A stretch of 64,000 nt of DNA from Xenopus tropicalis (GCF_000004195.4 NC_030678.2:85596904-85660903); one strand, 5' to 3'; counted from the first letter of the stretch, positions 19,392-32,372 are shown. Numbers and translations: made by a program. The notes: a model not told the origin generated them from the letters alone.

Positions 19392-21706
19392 ACATGAGGG
19401 TTTCTGTCAGTGTAAAAAAAAACATGTATTTGTGTTTCCTTGCTTGCAGACCCAACTAATCTCCAATGCAAATCAATTTGCAAATTTCTGCAAATCTGAC
19501 CTTATATAAGAAAATGTTTTAATTATGATTATTATTTTTTTTTGTGAATCAAAGCTTTCCAAGCAATTTTTAGGTTATTTGGAAGTTCAGGAGACATCAA
19601 GTATTAAGGTAAAAAAAATCGATATGCCATGTATCTATAATACAAAATGTAGAATATCCACTTCCCATTGTTTTCTATAGCATCATGGTAGACATAAGCT
19701 ATCGTAATGAAACTTCTGAGTGGGTCTTTTTTCTCTTGGGTGATTAAATAAGTGCTCAAATAATTTTTAGGGTAACTAGTAATTCTGTGATTAGCTCCAT
19801 TTCATTACAAAGGATAATGGTAAAGAGTAATAAAGTGTAAGGAAGATTTAAAAAAATGAGAGCTTAATACATAAAAATGTACCCACGTTCTAATCATTCC
19901 TATAAAATTTGAAGAATTGTATTTAATTTAATTAATTAATAAATGTAATTAATTAATAAATACATGTCTGAAAATCCCATAGGAATGAATAGAATGTAGA
20001 TGAGTTTTTATGTATTTAGCTCTAAACTCACATTTTTATCAAGCTGCCCCTATAAGACAGATCTTGGAATAAAGACCTAAATGAAGATTGCTGCAATGGT
20101 AAGGTCAGGACAATTTTGAAGTAGGCGCTCCTAAATTTTCACTATGAAACTTTCAAGGTTTCGGATTTTTGACGCTATATTTTTTTTTGTGTGAAAAAGT
20201 AGAGGTTTTGATGCGACAATTTGAAAAAGTTGCAGTTTCACAACTTTTCTGCGATTTTTTCCTGCACGGACATTTTCTGTAAGAAATGTTAGAGTTTTAA
20301 TAAATGTGCCCCATAATGTATCTGCCCTTTTTGTCTTCCAAGGCGGGTACACATTGCCTCATTTTTGTAATGAGACTGATCAGCATATGCAAAAAAGATT
20401 GGATATTGCGCAATGTGGACCCACAAGTGTAATACTCTATTAATGCAATTAGATATAAGCCTTTTTATAAAGGCTCACTAGATTCCTTTTGTAAAACCAA
20501 GATACAGCCAAATGCAAATAAATGGAATCATATTTGAAATTCATTTATTCAAAACAGTACTAGGTATTAAACTGTGGTAAATAGCAAAATAATTATTTCC
20601 TCCATACTCATTTGTGTTGGGGGAAAAAATTTGATGGATTGGATTTGGTTTTAGAATACTCTATGGCTGCAATCTGCCAAGAAGAAAACAAAGTATGAGT
20701 CAGGTTTGGCTGGAGCTGCATCCTAGCCTTATCTTGTTCTTCATTTATACTGGAGTGCCGGGAAGAACAGCAAAGCGAGATGGGCTAGAGATAAATGAGA
20801 GGGAGGGAGAAAGCGAGAAAGAGAGAGAGAGGGAAGCAGATAAACAGAACTGCTTATCAGCAATTTCCATCTCCCTAGCATATTACTTTGAGCCTTCATG
20901 TGTTTGTCAGTCTTGTAAAACATTATCTCTGGATATTGGAAGAGAAGGAGCCAAACATACTTCTAATATTGCAAAATGATAAGAGGTGTGTGATATTAGT
21001 TAAGGACTTGCTGCCAGTGTCTTTATGATGACCCTTTTGTGCTGAATGAAAAACAGATATGAAAGTGATATGCACAGATTGTGTTAGGACAATGTTAAGT
21101 CAAATAGCTGTGTATTTTCATGTATGAGCTGTGTCCTTTTCCTATATATTGTTTACGTAGCATGTTGGTAGCTGCTGGAGCTCTTTTGGAAAGCATTTCT
21201 ATACAGTACATAATACAAAAGGCATAAAGAGGTCAACACTGGCACACGGAAACTGAAAAGGTACAAATGCATAGTTGCTTAATAACTTTAAAGGTACATT
21301 TGTGCATTTTTTTTATTATACCCTGCTTTATTTACTAAAATAATAACAAGAGAAATAATAATTATAAAAACATACTGCTTTTCCTTGTATCAACATTATG
21401 TAAGGCATAGTCAACCAAAACAAAGGCCATTTTGAAGCCTTTAAAAGTGATTTCAACCTTACTGTGGTCACCTCAAGGGGGAATATTGATAGAGATCTCA
21501 TCAAAACGGAGCAATTCAGTTAGATTTTCTTATTATAAACTTATTTTATAATGCAAGAATTAATATAATAGTATTTATAGTAGCGTAATATACAAATGAA
21601 TTTTAAAAAATCTAATATGAACTGTTATGGTCACATGGTATCAAGCACAGGGGATGGTATTAGGGAAAAGGGTGGTGTAATCTTTTATGACACTGTATAG
21701 ATAGAT

Positions 21707-21752
<46 letters not shown>

Positions 21753-22640
21753 GTGTCATTTTTGGTTGGGTGTTAATGTTTAATATTAAGCACACAATTT
21801 TGCAGAGTTTTATTGACATGACAAGCCCAATCACAAGCTATTACAAGTACTTTTTATGTATTCAACATTAGACAGATGTTTGAGATCTAGGCTGCTTATT
21901 TGGGAGAAAGCCACAAAGAAATTGTTTATTTTATTAAATGTTAGCTACGAAGGTCCTATAACTGTTCCTATTTTTGTTGTAAGTTCTTTCTACCTTTAAT
22001 GATAAACCTCATATTAAATATGGCATTAGTTATTTTTTTTAATCCAAAAATGGACAGAGCTTTTAAACAGTTAGTTCTTTTCTATAAAGAATCCATACTG
22101 ATGCCTCTTTCTGCTACATTTGCCTATTTTTCGATTTTAAGCTACTAAGCTTCAGGCCAGGGCTGGAAATAGCACAGTGACACATGTCTACATTTGCCAT
22201 CTGCATCTGTCATCAATAATGTCCCAAGTTGTTTTTTACCTGAGATGATCAGAGAGACATAAAAGCAGAGATCTGTGCTGGAAAGCTCAACCTAGTATGT
22301 AATTTAGTTTCAACTCTATACAAATGATTTGAATTCAGTCTTTCCCAGTTAAATGCCCAAATTGTCTTTAGAATCAAGAATATACAGCACTAAAGAGCCC
22401 TGTGGTACAGTATATGGATAAATTCTAACATGGGCAAAATCAGTTTTTAGTAGTGATATTCTCAACATATGCCAGAACTGAGCTTCTAAAAAGCAGATGG
22501 TGAGGATTATCTTAGAACTAAAAAAGGAAACATCTTAAGCACAAATAAACTTTATTCCCAGCAATACTGTTTCCTGCACTTGAAGAGTGCAGGAAACTTA
22601 AATAAATGCACTAAGTACAAATCCTTCCAAACTAGGAATC
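19392..22640. other. Unassigned DNA with small simple repeats
   Basis: No gene seen. A GA-rich run lies at about 20797-20835 inside a non-repetitive block (20690-20960), and ATTAATTAATAAAT runs at 19920-19962. A 94-residue plus frame at 20695 is low-complexity and not called. Confidence 0.45.
21698..21752. repeat. (GATA)n microsatellite
   Basis: About 12 GATA/ATAG units with one early irregularity. Confidence 0.9.
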
Positions 22641-22654
22641 TGTCCAATTTTGCT

Positions 22655-22850
22655 TTGCTGAAAATTTCCTTAAACTTTAAAGAGATAAGCAAAACAGCGA
22701 AAAAATTTACGAAACCCGGAAAATGCACATAGAGAAAAAATAACGCCTGCAAAAAAATTTTTGATGCCCGTGTCTTTTTTGTAGTTGCGCACATTTTTCC
22801 ACAGCGAATTGTTCCATCCATTTACCAAAACAATCCACTAATGGCAAAAT
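22655..22850. mobile_element. Fragment of TAGTGATGAGCGAA-type MITE
   Basis: The interior resembles the copies at 28570 and 40581 (runs of AAAATTTACGAAAC, CGCCTGCAAAAAAATTTTTG, TTGCGCACATTTTT and ACAATCCAC). Both ends are degraded. Confidence 0.4.
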
Positions 22851-25559
22851 GATGAAAACAACTGATTGAAAATTCTTTTGTTACAATTCTAAAAAAAAAA
22901 TAATGGAATCCGGTCAGTAAATACCTAAAATGTAAGGTTTAGTTTTCATTATTAATTTACAAAAATTGAGAATTTTAGATCACTAAAGATTCCAGACAGA
23001 TAGTGGAGGCAAAGAAAAAGCATGTTTTTTTCCCCCCCAAAACTCATCTGTTAATAGAGGTTCTCCATAAGAATGCTGTGTTGAAATTTGTTTATTTAAA
23101 AGTGCAAACAGATCTTTTTAAATTTAATTTGGAAATTTCACATGGGGTTAGCCATAATCTTAATTTCCCAAGGTGCCACAGCCATGTGACTTGTGCTCTG
23201 ATAAACTTCAGTAACACTTTACTGCTGAGCTGCAAGTTGGAGTGATATCACCTCCCCTTTTCCCCCAGCAGCCGATCAGCAAAACAATGGGAAGGCAGCA
23301 AGATAGCAGATCCCTGACACCTGTGGTTGATATCAGAATAGCACTCAATAGTAAGAAATCCAAGTCTGGCTTGGAACTCCTCCAGTTACATGGCAGTAGG
23401 AAAAACAATAGGTTACATGAAAGCAGTTCTAATGTGTAGTGCTGGCACCTTCTGAAAGCTCAGACTCAGGCACAATGCACATCAATATTACAACGAAAAA
23501 AATACATTTGTTGGTTTATGAATACAATTTTAAATGGTAGAGTGAATTATTTGCTATGTAAACTGTAAGTGTAATTTAGAAATAAAAAGCACATTATAAA
23601 AATCATGACAGAATATGGATATTGTAAACAATATTCAGCTAATATTACTGAATGGAGTCTGCATCAATAAAATGTATAATGGTGGGTTTATACCTAACAT
23701 TTTTCAGCAGAATGATGTGTAGAGAAGTACTTAGGCTGGCATGATAAATCTCAGTACAGGACCTTAGACACCTTGGGGAGTAATCCTTGCTACAGAGTAT
23801 TCAGTCTCTTGCTCCACTTTTTGAATTCTGAAACACTGATCTTGTCAGCAGCTTTGCCCCTTTACAGCATGCACAGTATTGAGCAGTAGAGAATAGTATA
23901 CATATATACATGTAATGACAATAGGCACAACACTTACTGCACCTACAGGCATAAGATATTTAATTCTAACAATTGCATCACTATAGACTATTTAGCCCCT
24001 ATACTCTTCCATATGGGCCCCGACGCCTGTTTCCCATAGATAATGGGCATTTGAGCCTAATAATTGGTCCTGTGTATCACAGAAAAGGAAGAACAAACGT
24101 TGGCTCGTTTATAAACAGCGCCTGATTTATTATGTGATCTGACATTTGAACATAAACCATAACCCACTATAATTCCAAGGGAAATAAAGCTGTAGTTTCC
24201 CAATGCAATAATCTGTAGTGAATTAAAGTTGCAATTACGGCTTCAAAAAGTCACATAAATCAGAGAGTATGCTTATGATGCTTCTAAAAAGCTTGTATGA
24301 GTGCAAGCAGAACTGTAGCTGCGCATAATCACTGAACTCTTTGGAAGGTTATGTTCAGCAGGACACATTTAGAGGCTTGCTGACTTATGGTTAAAAAAAA
24401 AGAGTATTTATACAGAAAATGTGGGACAATCTGATATATAGATAATTTGTCTTTTTATCATTTTAATAAATGAAAAAATGAATGATGTCTCATTAAGAAA
24501 GCATGAGATTTATTTTTCATCATAATGTCACTATGACATCAGGAAGGTTTCACACCATCTATATTATGGGCTGTCTATTAACTTCAGAGGTGTTAGCTTG
24601 TGGGATTTTTTTTTGATCAGCACCTTACTGTTCATTTGCTTCAGTGCCACTCCATCTATTTTTCCCTTTCCTTCAGTGCTTCAGAATTCATAATCCTTTT
24701 GTACTCTCCATAACTCACTCCAGACTAATTTCTTCAGTACTTGCTGCACACTACTAGAATCAAATACAGATTCCAATTTGTATTTGTAAAAATGCTGTAG
24801 TATCTACCTCTCCATATGAAATGCTTGCCTTCTGAAAACCATCACAGTAGGTTTCCTGGTATGCCAGCCACCTACTGTAGGCAATCTGACTAACTTCCCT
24901 CTTGGAATATACTGTATGACCATGGAGACATAAGACTTAACGCACTTAAAACTAGGCATAGGTTTCACACCCCCTTTCACCAATTTGTGACAACATAAAA
25001 CAAGCCTCCCAATGGGACTAATCAACCTCTGCTCCATTGGATCATTAGGAAAGAGATAACCCTACCCTTCCAAACCTTCCCCAGACCTTTCACTCTAAAT
25101 CCCAGCCTGCCCCTCCCAATACATTCAAGGCTTTTTCCCTTTAACAGTTTTTATTTAGAGCCATGTTCTTAGATTTACTACAAATAAATAAGTTACTTTA
25201 TATATAAACATAAAAACATATACAGTATATGTGCTATTTTCAAAGGTTGTTATGAATTAGTAAAAGTTGCTTCAAGTACTTCCTAGACTACTGTTTGTTA
25301 GATTATACAGCTGTTTGGTATTCCCTTTATACTTAACTGTTTAGACAGTTGCGAAAGGACTGTGCCCAAGTCCAAGAGAGCACAATAAACTGTATTTCAG
25401 ATTACATATGAAACCATCCTTTATATAGTGCATTAATTAGCCAGGACTTGATTATTAAGCTAACAGTGTGTTTCTTTAGGGGTTAAAATGGAACAACTCT
25501 GGTTCTAAATAGAACAGAAAATGTACTGCAACCTCTAAAAGTCACATAATTTGGTCCTG
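22851..25559. other. Unassigned DNA
   Basis: No convincing exon, RNA gene or repeat. Small open frames (23003, 23242, minus 24804) lack any recognisable domain. Confidence 0.45.
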
Positions 25560-25760
25560 GCTGCAGGTACAGTGCAAACCATAATCTCTGTCTGTTGGTG
25601 GTATACTAATTGAATGCAATTAGATAATAAAGCCGTTGACATAATTAAAATAACAGGTGAATGATCAAATCTATTAGTAGACTGAAGGCATTTAGAGCTG
25701 ATTAATGCTAATACCTAATTGTGCTTGGTGTTAATAGGACATAGGGTAACCCCTTGAGTT
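25560..25760. other. Candidate conserved non-coding block
   Basis: Non-repetitive, AT-rich, with homeodomain-like TAATTG/ATTA cores in series (AATTGAATGCAATTAGATAA, CATAATTAAAAT, GATTAATGCTAAT) and no coding frame. Called on composition only. Confidence 0.22.
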
Positions 25761-26169
25761 AGTTTAATGCCAGTACAACAGCATTTCACTAATGGAAGAT
25801 GATCATTTCATTAAATCGCTTTGTAACCCAACATACTGTGCAATTACTGACTTGCCAGGTTATGGGCAGCTATGCAAATGCAATGAAATGGGACAGATTT
25901 TCTAATAGACAAAGAGAAAAAAAAAATTACAGATATAGCAAGGGTAAAATACCTCCCCTTGCCAGAACTCGGGGAAAAAGATGCCTATTACACAAACCTG
26001 CAAATTGCCTTTTTGGGCAATATTACAAATTTTGTTTTTAAGTAATAATGTATTGTTTGAATCATTAATAGGCTGGGTAACTACCATCTCTGATTTTGCA
26101 GTCTACACCTTCAGGGTGGTGGGTCACAAAACTGGGGTCAGTCAGATGAGAGTAACCATACATATTGTT

Positions 26170-26340
26170 TATATAATGTCAACAAAAAAAGTAACAAAGG
26201 CACTCTCTACTTTAATGCTTCTTGCACAAAAACTTCACGTCTTCACGTCACGTTTATTCATATCAGCAAATGTTTTTGGGACTAGCCCCTTGATGAAGGG
26301 GCTAGTCCCCTGATGTTTACAAGTAGGCTTATTGTTGCAG
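26170..26340. other. Hairpin retroelement-tail remnant
   Basis: GGGACTAGCCCCTT - GATG - AAGGGGCTAGTCCC (26278-26291 and 26296-26309) is a perfect 14-bp stem. It follows a T-rich CACGTTTATTC tract. Hairpins of this GATGAAGGGGC type occur near ends of frog retroelements with ACGTTTCGG-type tails, such as the one at 33985. Assignment is tentative. Confidence 0.35.
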
Positions 26341-26859
26341 GAAGATATTTTTTATCAGAAAGGGAGTTTATTTTGTGATTAGTTTATATAATGGCTCAAT
26401 GAGGAAATACATCTCATATCTTATGTCATATCAGCATAATATTGCTCTGGCATGTTCAGAGTTTAACCTGGCAACATTTGGCTTTGTGTCCACAAGACAC
26501 CCTTAATTAATTCAATACACAACAAGGGACTGTGGAAGGTGACAAATTTATCAAACTCATCAGACAATGCGGGGCCAGCCATTTGGGGGCAGGAAACTGG
26601 GGGCCTTTGGTTTCTTTGATCTGTCAATCAAAGCAATCAAAGTGTGGACCTAGGAACAGCAGGGGGTGCAGCTAGGAGAAAAAGGGATCCATATCTCCTT
26701 TGCTTTAGGGTTCACATCCTCATAAATCACATATTGGTTATGAGGGGGTCCCATGCTTCTCATGATACCAAACAGGCACTGCCTATACCCACCAGTTAGG
26801 TGGGATAGTTTCTGGGAGGCTGGGACATGAGACACCCCTCATGTTTGGTATAATTCTGA

Positions 26860-27720
26860 TCGCCCACATGTGGGCTAAAGCAAGCCCATATTTTCATAAT
26901 AATATTGGGTACTGACAAGTACCAATATTATATGACAAGAAACTGGCATGAGAAGTACAGCTCTCTACAGGGGGGTCATGTGACAAGTTTCTGGACACTC
27001 CCTCCTCGTGCATACGGTAATGAGGGAGGGGCCCCGCGGGACATAAAAAGCACACAGGCCCAGATATTCTTTAGTTCATTTTTGAGGTCCCAATCTCTGT
27101 TGGGGGGTGGGCTCAGGATTTCCATACTCTTGCTTCAGGAGGACACAAAGGATAACTTAGTAAGGTACATAGGGTTTTCTCTGTGTTTTATTCCATTTTA
27201 TTTTATTTACTGTTTATATGTGTATGTCTCTTTTTGTAAAACCTTTTTAAATGCACTGTTTACCCTTGTAATATTAAATATAACATTTAATAAGTTCTGT
27301 CCTTTGGCTCTAAAGACTCACGTACCTTGTTTAGATGTGAATATATTAATTGCTTCGCTGTGTGTGTATTGAGTAGGGGGGCAAGTTCTGTGTAAATACT
27401 AATTAACTAGTTGACTACTAGCAGGAGAGTGTGTTTGTAAATTAACCCTTCGGCTGCTAGTGTGTTTTGTGAAATTAATGGAAACTAACCCTAACTACAG
27501 TAAGAAAGCTGTGTGATATATTTGTGCATTAGGTTTCTATCGCCTGTTAATGAAACATGGTGGCAGCGAATAGTTATTTGGGGTGGTGGTGTGTTTGGGG
27601 GTTCTTGATGTTAGTCTAACCTGTGTGAAAGGTGACTGAGTGTAAGCCCTTATTTCCCCGTCCCGGTGTCAGGCGCATCTGAGAGTGGCGTGTACCTGAC
27701 ACCTTATTTATAAAATATTA
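26860..27720 (+). mobile_element. LTR with PBS-like sequence, 5' part of an LTR retroelement
   Basis: A TATA-like ACATAAAAAG (27041-27050) follows GC-rich GGGGCCCCGCGGG. The probable R/U5 is AT-rich and ends TGAAACA (27551-27557). It is followed directly by TGGTGGCAGCGAATAG, which has the form of a tRNA primer-binding site (TGG start), then a leader to about 27720 with an inverted pair AGGTGTCAGG/CCTGACACC-like (27668-27703). The left LTR border is unclear and may lie as far as about 26430. No gag/pol/env frame follows, and no second LTR is present in the window. A 155-residue frame at 26905-27372 crosses the LTR and is accidental. Confidence 0.5.
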
Positions 27721-27856
27721 GCTTTTCCTAATAATATCCAGCATAACCTATAGGTATGTTATTGATGTCACCTGTATTGGCATGCCTGAAAAATGACACA
27801 ATCCCCACAATGAAAACTATGTGCTGCAACTTGCACTGAATTTACCATATCAGATA

Positions 27857-28200
27857 TTAAAGGAGAACTAAAGCTTAACAAAGAAGTAGCTACAAATGAT
27901 GCATTTATATATTTTGTCATTCTGTACCAGCCTAAGGCAACAACACCCCTTTAACAGGAAAGAACAATGCCTCCAAAGATGCCCCAGTAGCCCCCCATGT
28001 TCTTTTCTGCTGATTCAGAGCACATGCTCTGTGCTGCTGTCAGTTGAATCCTTATTACATAACAGCTGTGAAAACAATGCAGTTGGCATCAGAATTTAAT
28101 CATGAGCCCTGTAGCTTGATAATTTGCTATGACCCCTAAGCTTAGCTTCTCAATAGCTGCCCAGAGCTTCTAACAAATAGGCCTTAATTATTACTGTGTT
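27857..28200. mobile_element. T2-type MITE, left end and body
   Basis: Begins TTAAAGGAGAACTAAAGC at the TTAA target. The interior (GCCTCCAAAGATGCCCCAGTA, cited by CAAAGATGCCCCAGTA, and CTGCTGATTCA, GTGCTGCTGTCAGT) recurs at 43245-43340. The right end is not sharply visible. Confidence 0.5.
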
Positions 28201-28565
28201 AAAGATTCAGAAACTGTAGACTGGTGCAGTCAGTTCAATATATGAAATATGGCATTTCTACCCATGTTTGTTTTTAGGGTTTAATTCACCATGAATTTGC
28301 AATCACCTTGAATTGATGCATGAAGAGTGTAGCACCCACTTCTGTGCTGGATTTTTACATTTCATTGTGGGTAACGAAACATGGTGATTTGTAATTAACA
28401 TACTTTTCACTTTGTACTTTATTCTTAATGAGTCCCTATCATGTACTAGGTAAACATTTCTGTTTTTGCAAATAGAGACATTTTTTTCTAAATTGCATTA
28501 AAATTTTACCATGGGTTTATTTTCTCTGGAAAAAAATGCATATATTTTGACCAGAATAACACAAA
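28201..28565. other. Unassigned DNA
   Basis: Nothing recognisable was seen. Confidence 0.4.
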
Positions 28566-28800
28566 TGGCAGAATGGAGTCGGCAGGCATGGATTTGCAAC
28601 GAATTTTGGCATTGGGGAATTGTTACTTGCAGCAGAAAAAATTGTTGCACGTCAAAAAAAGTTGCAGTCGTGTCAAAATAGGTGTGGTCGCATAAAAAAA
28701 GGCGCGGGCAACAAAAAAAAAATACATGGGTTACACGAACTTCCTTGTCATTTCGTGAATTTTACGGCAAAGTGAAATGGGACATATTCGCTCATCACTA
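28566..28800. mobile_element. TAGTGATGAGCGAA-type MITE
   Basis: The right end reads ATATTCGCTCATCACTA; the left end is degraded around GGCAGGCATGGATTTGCAAC. The same family occurs at 40581-40901 (GCATGGATTTGC there on the opposite strand). Non-coding. Confidence 0.5.
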
Positions 28801-28925
28801 TTTAAAACCAATGGGTATTTTTTTCTCATGTTTTTCTTTTGCACCAAATGCATTGGAGTCAATCACAATTTCTTTTTCCCGGTTAGACACAACATATGGC
28901 AAAATGAAAGCACCAATTTGTGATT

Positions 28926-28971
28926 ATTTCCAACACTCGCAAAACCACAATTTTTTGCGAGTGTTGGAAAT
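28926..28971. repeat. Perfect 19-bp inverted repeat
   Basis: ATTTCCAACACTCGCAAAA, spacer CCACAATT (28945-28952), then its exact complement to 28971. Confidence 0.85.
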
Positions 28972-29210
28972 ACAGATTTATGAAGTACATTAATTAAAAA
29001 GTTATTTTTAAAGTTGCTTATTTGTAAATGTAATCACAGAGGAAAGCAAAGTAATGTTCTTTCTGTTATTTTTGTTCACAGGTCTCCTCCACAAGGTCTG
29101 TAACTCAAGTGGCTTGGAACATTGATTCAGGAGTCAAAGCCAGGAGTGAATATAAACAGCCAAAAAAACAATTTCAAGCTTGCTTACATTTACAAACAAC
29201 AATAAACTAT

Positions 29211-29464
29211 TAAGGGCCGTGGCAGACGGGGAGATTAGTCCCTTGTCGCGGGTGACTAATCTCCCCGAGATGCCATCCCACCGGCTACAATGTAAATCGC
29301 AGGTGAGATGGCATAGGCGGCGCCAAAATTGCCAAAGTTCCCTTGCAAGGCAACTTTGGCGATTTCGGCAAATCGCTGCATATGCCATCCTACCTGCGAT
29401 TTACATTCTAGCTGGTGTGATGGCATCTCGGGGAGATTAATCTCCCCGTCTGTCACGGCCCTAA
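29211..29464. mobile_element. Harbinger-like fold-back MITE, TAA target
   Basis: Terminal inverted repeats are GGGCCGTGGCAGACGGGGAG (from 29214) and the complement ending ACGGCCC (29461), with only scattered mismatches. The interior also folds back (GATGCCATCCCACC and GGTGTGATGGCATC; GCAACTTTGGCGATT). TAA flanks both sides (29211-29213 and 29462-29464). Three-base TAA/TTA duplications fit PIF/Harbinger. The open frames across it on both strands are artefacts of the palindrome. Confidence 0.75.
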
Positions 29465-30009
29465 CACTTTTCAATTAATGTATATTTGGAAAGTTTAAAA
29501 TGCATTTTGCTTTACTGTGCTAAATAGTTTTTGGATGGAGGGTCTTTTAAAAAGGAGATTCTTCAATTACGATCCTCCCTGCTTTCTTTTCTTGCTTTTA
29601 TAACACAACACAACAGCTCTAAATATAGTGATGTTAGATATCAAGATAGTTGACCAGGTGCTAGTTGGTATGATTCCCATTCTATCCTATTGCATCTGTA
29701 ATTATGGGGTTTCTTCTTCAGAGAACTTAAAAGAACCAGAAGGGTTTAATGAAAGGTTTACTTTCCCTTGACATCACAAGATTATATACTGAAGTTACAA
29801 GATATACAAGATATTGTTTTATGCATATGATAGAATAGTAAATTTTTCCATGTTACTGAACATAAGAGTGGCTTGGATGACTGCTTGAACAAGCATAATA
29901 TCCAAGGCTATTGTGTTCTTAAGATCTACAGTTAGTTTAGTATTGACACTAGTATATATGTGAGCATATAGATAGGTCTGTATAAATATGTGTATACAGT
30001 AAATGCACT
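29465..30009. other. Unassigned DNA
   Basis: Nothing recognisable was seen. Confidence 0.4.
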
Positions 30010-30066
30010 GGGGTTGGTTTGGAGGGATTGAACTTGATGGTCTTTTTTCAGTTTTTACATAGCTAT
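30010..30066 (+). mobile_element. Short 5'-truncated CR1 3' end
   Basis: GGATTGAACTTGATGGTCTT followed by TTTTCAGTTTTTACATAG matches the complement of the young CR1's 3' UTR and tail start (9160-9215). It lies in the opposite orientation to that copy. Confidence 0.6.
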
Positions 30067-30683
30067 CTAACTAGTAAGCTAGAAGCATGCAGAAAATAAA
30101 AACATGTGCCCTTTAAATAGGATGAGAGTTGCTCTTACCTAATGTTTTGATAAATTGCACTGATTTTATTCCTGATATAAAAACTCCTTTTCCGTAGCTG
30201 CCTACAGTTTTGACAACAGAGATTACCACTTTGGAGCGGATATGCAAACACTCACCATACAACTAATTGGGAAGGAGACGGATGGAGATAGTTTATGTTA
30301 TGGAATTTGGTCGAACTGTGCATTCTGTATGCAAATTCCATTTTAATTTGAATCACTTTAGAGAGCAGATGTGAAAATAAAAAAAAACAGGTCTTGTCTA
30401 GCAGAGTAAAAAATGTTTTGCTCCAGTTCTTATGTGCAGCTCAAATTAGGCTAATTATGTATATTCTCTTTTATCTGGGTGTGAATTATATTGTATGAGC
30501 AGCTGCTATTTTACATGCCTGCATTTGAAATATAAGCAAAAGTCATAATTAACCATTTTATTGCAAAACAGAATAAGTAAGAAATACACGTACAACAATC
30601 CCTATAAAAATATGTTCATAAACAAAATCTGAAAGGCGTGTTTCATTTAATTACCATTTTAATAGGTTTTTTTGTCTTTTATA
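30067..30683. other. Unassigned DNA
   Basis: Mostly ordinary AT-rich sequence. 30190-30300 is less repetitive-looking (TTTGACAACAGAGATTACC, GGAGCGGATATGCAAA with an octamer-like ATGCAAA) and might be conserved, but I have no positive evidence. Confidence 0.3.
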
Positions 30684-30893
30684 TACAGGTATAAGACCTT
30701 TATATGTGAAACTATATTAGATTAAAGCAGTTGATGAGAACCTCTTAGTATGGCATTTATTATCTGGAATTTTGGGGATGTGGGGTTTTCCAGATAATGG
30801 GATTTGTTATTTGAATCACATTGCCTTAAATCTACTAAAAAACATTTAAGCATTATAAACCCCATAGGATGGTTTTGCCATGAACAGGAATTT
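30684..30893. mobile_element. TACAGGTAT-type MITE fragment
   Basis: Begins TACAGGTATAAGACCTTTAT. It has TTTTCCAGATAATGGGATT and TAAATCTACTAAAAAACATT, as in the other copies of this family (4863, 33451, 41807). The right inverted end is absent. Confidence 0.5.
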
Positions 30894-31514
30894 ATGTAGC
30901 TTGGTTACCAACAATAGTGATGAGGGAAAATTTTGGGAAATGTGGCTACAGCGTAACTTTTTTGACATGCACAACTTTGTTGATACATTTCTATTTTTAT
31001 GTGACCACAACTTATTTGACAAGACCTCGATTTTTTGCTGCAGTTTTTTCAATGGTGAAATGCGGAATTTCGTAGTGAACCCATACCTGGCCTAAAATGT
31101 AGCTCCGGCACCCGGCTTACAAATCCGGCACTGCCAGCTTTAGAAATCAAAATAATCAATGGTTTCCAAATCGTAAATTAATCTGTACTAAAACTGAATG
31201 AACATATGCCTGCAATGAAGAATCAGCATTCTACAATGTTCATTGCTTCAAATCTTAGTGATCCTAAACACACCTACTATTTTGCTTTTGTACAATTTAT
31301 TCAGTTCCCTTTAATAATTAGAAAGTCTAAGCAAAGAAAATATGTGCTGCCTTTCATTCAGCAGGTAGAAGAGATATTAAGAATCATTAAACAACTCCCT
31401 TTCTAGACGAATTACTGTTTTATACTATGGTCTGCAGGGGGGAAATTCTGACCCTTTCGTGCATGGCTCCATTTAATGAACAACTGCAGGGCAGTGTTGC
31501 CTATTAAACTCTAA
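30894..31514. other. Unassigned DNA
   Basis: Nothing recognisable. Short open frames (30880, 31206) have no domain signal. Confidence 0.4.
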
Positions 31515-31760
31515 ATGAATGCATTATCTCTTTGTTATGCTAATGCTATACCCCGCGTGCGATTTAAACCAGCACTTCCAGGGAAATTAAACACGTTCAT
31601 TGACACTGTGAAATGTTTTCACCCTCGCAGTAACTTTCACAGGCATACAACATCCATCAGTCTTTATTCAATGGCAAAATTAAAAAAAAGGCTCAAAGGA
31701 AAGAAGGACTTACCAATTATTATGGTAATGATTTTCAACATCTTGGAATGGATTGTTTTG
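31515..31760. other. Candidate conserved non-coding block
   Basis: Non-repetitive mixed-composition DNA with GCGTGCGATTTAAACCAG and ACTTACCAATTATTATGGTA. A 92-residue plus frame (31515-31793) lacks any recognisable domain and could be chance. Confidence 0.2.
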
Positions 31761-31957
31761 CAAGTGCAGTGGGTGAAAGGTGTTTTAACCTGATAAATTA
31801 TCCTACATATTTCAACTCCAGCTTATTTGAGATCTTTGTTTTTCCTCTCACCATGTATATTGCCATAAAGTTTTCTCTGGCAAGATGAGGTAGCAGAGAA
31901 CTGGTCCTCACAATTTACAAACAGATAAATGAGCTATGAGGGGACCAATTTTGGAGT

Positions 31958-32372
31958 TTAGGCTGATGCCACACGTGGCGTTTTTACGCTGCGTATTTTC
32001 TAATTCTCTCAGCGGCTGAAAAACGCCTGATATCATCATCCATAGAAATAACTTGAAAAGACTCGAAGCAAACCACACAATGCGGAAATACGCTAGAAAA
32101 CGCCTTAGCACGGATTTTTCAAGCATTGGCTGAAATACGCCAGTATTTGCAAAGCAAGCTATTCCTATGTATACACAAAGGCAGCTGCCAGACCTAGCTG
32201 AAATACACGGCGTTTTTTATTATGTTGCACTATTAGCACCATGGAAACGGGATTTGCTACGTCACCAGTACTAGGCTGAAAAACGCCATAGTCAGGGGCT
32301 GTGTGGCTTGTGCGGCGTTTTTAGGCTGAGAAAAAACGCAGTGTAAAAACGCCACATGTGGTATCAGCCTTA
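31958..32372. mobile_element. Harbinger-like MITE, TTA target
   Basis: Ends are GGCTGATGCCACACGTGGCG (from 31961) and its near-complement ending GGTATCAGCC (32369), flanked by TTA at 31958-31960 and 32370-32372. The interior repeats GCTGAAAAACGCC/GGCGTTTTT motifs. Non-coding. Confidence 0.72.

Noticed and set aside
20695..20979. 94-residue plus-strand frame
   Set aside because: The middle is a GA-repeat translation (EREGESEKEREREADKQ) and there is no support for a conserved protein.
26905..27372. 155-residue plus-strand frame
   Set aside because: It crosses the LTR including the TATA-like box and has no domain similarity I recognise.
29134..29474. Three mutually mirrored open frames
   Set aside because: They arise from the fold-back structure of the MITE at 29214-29461.
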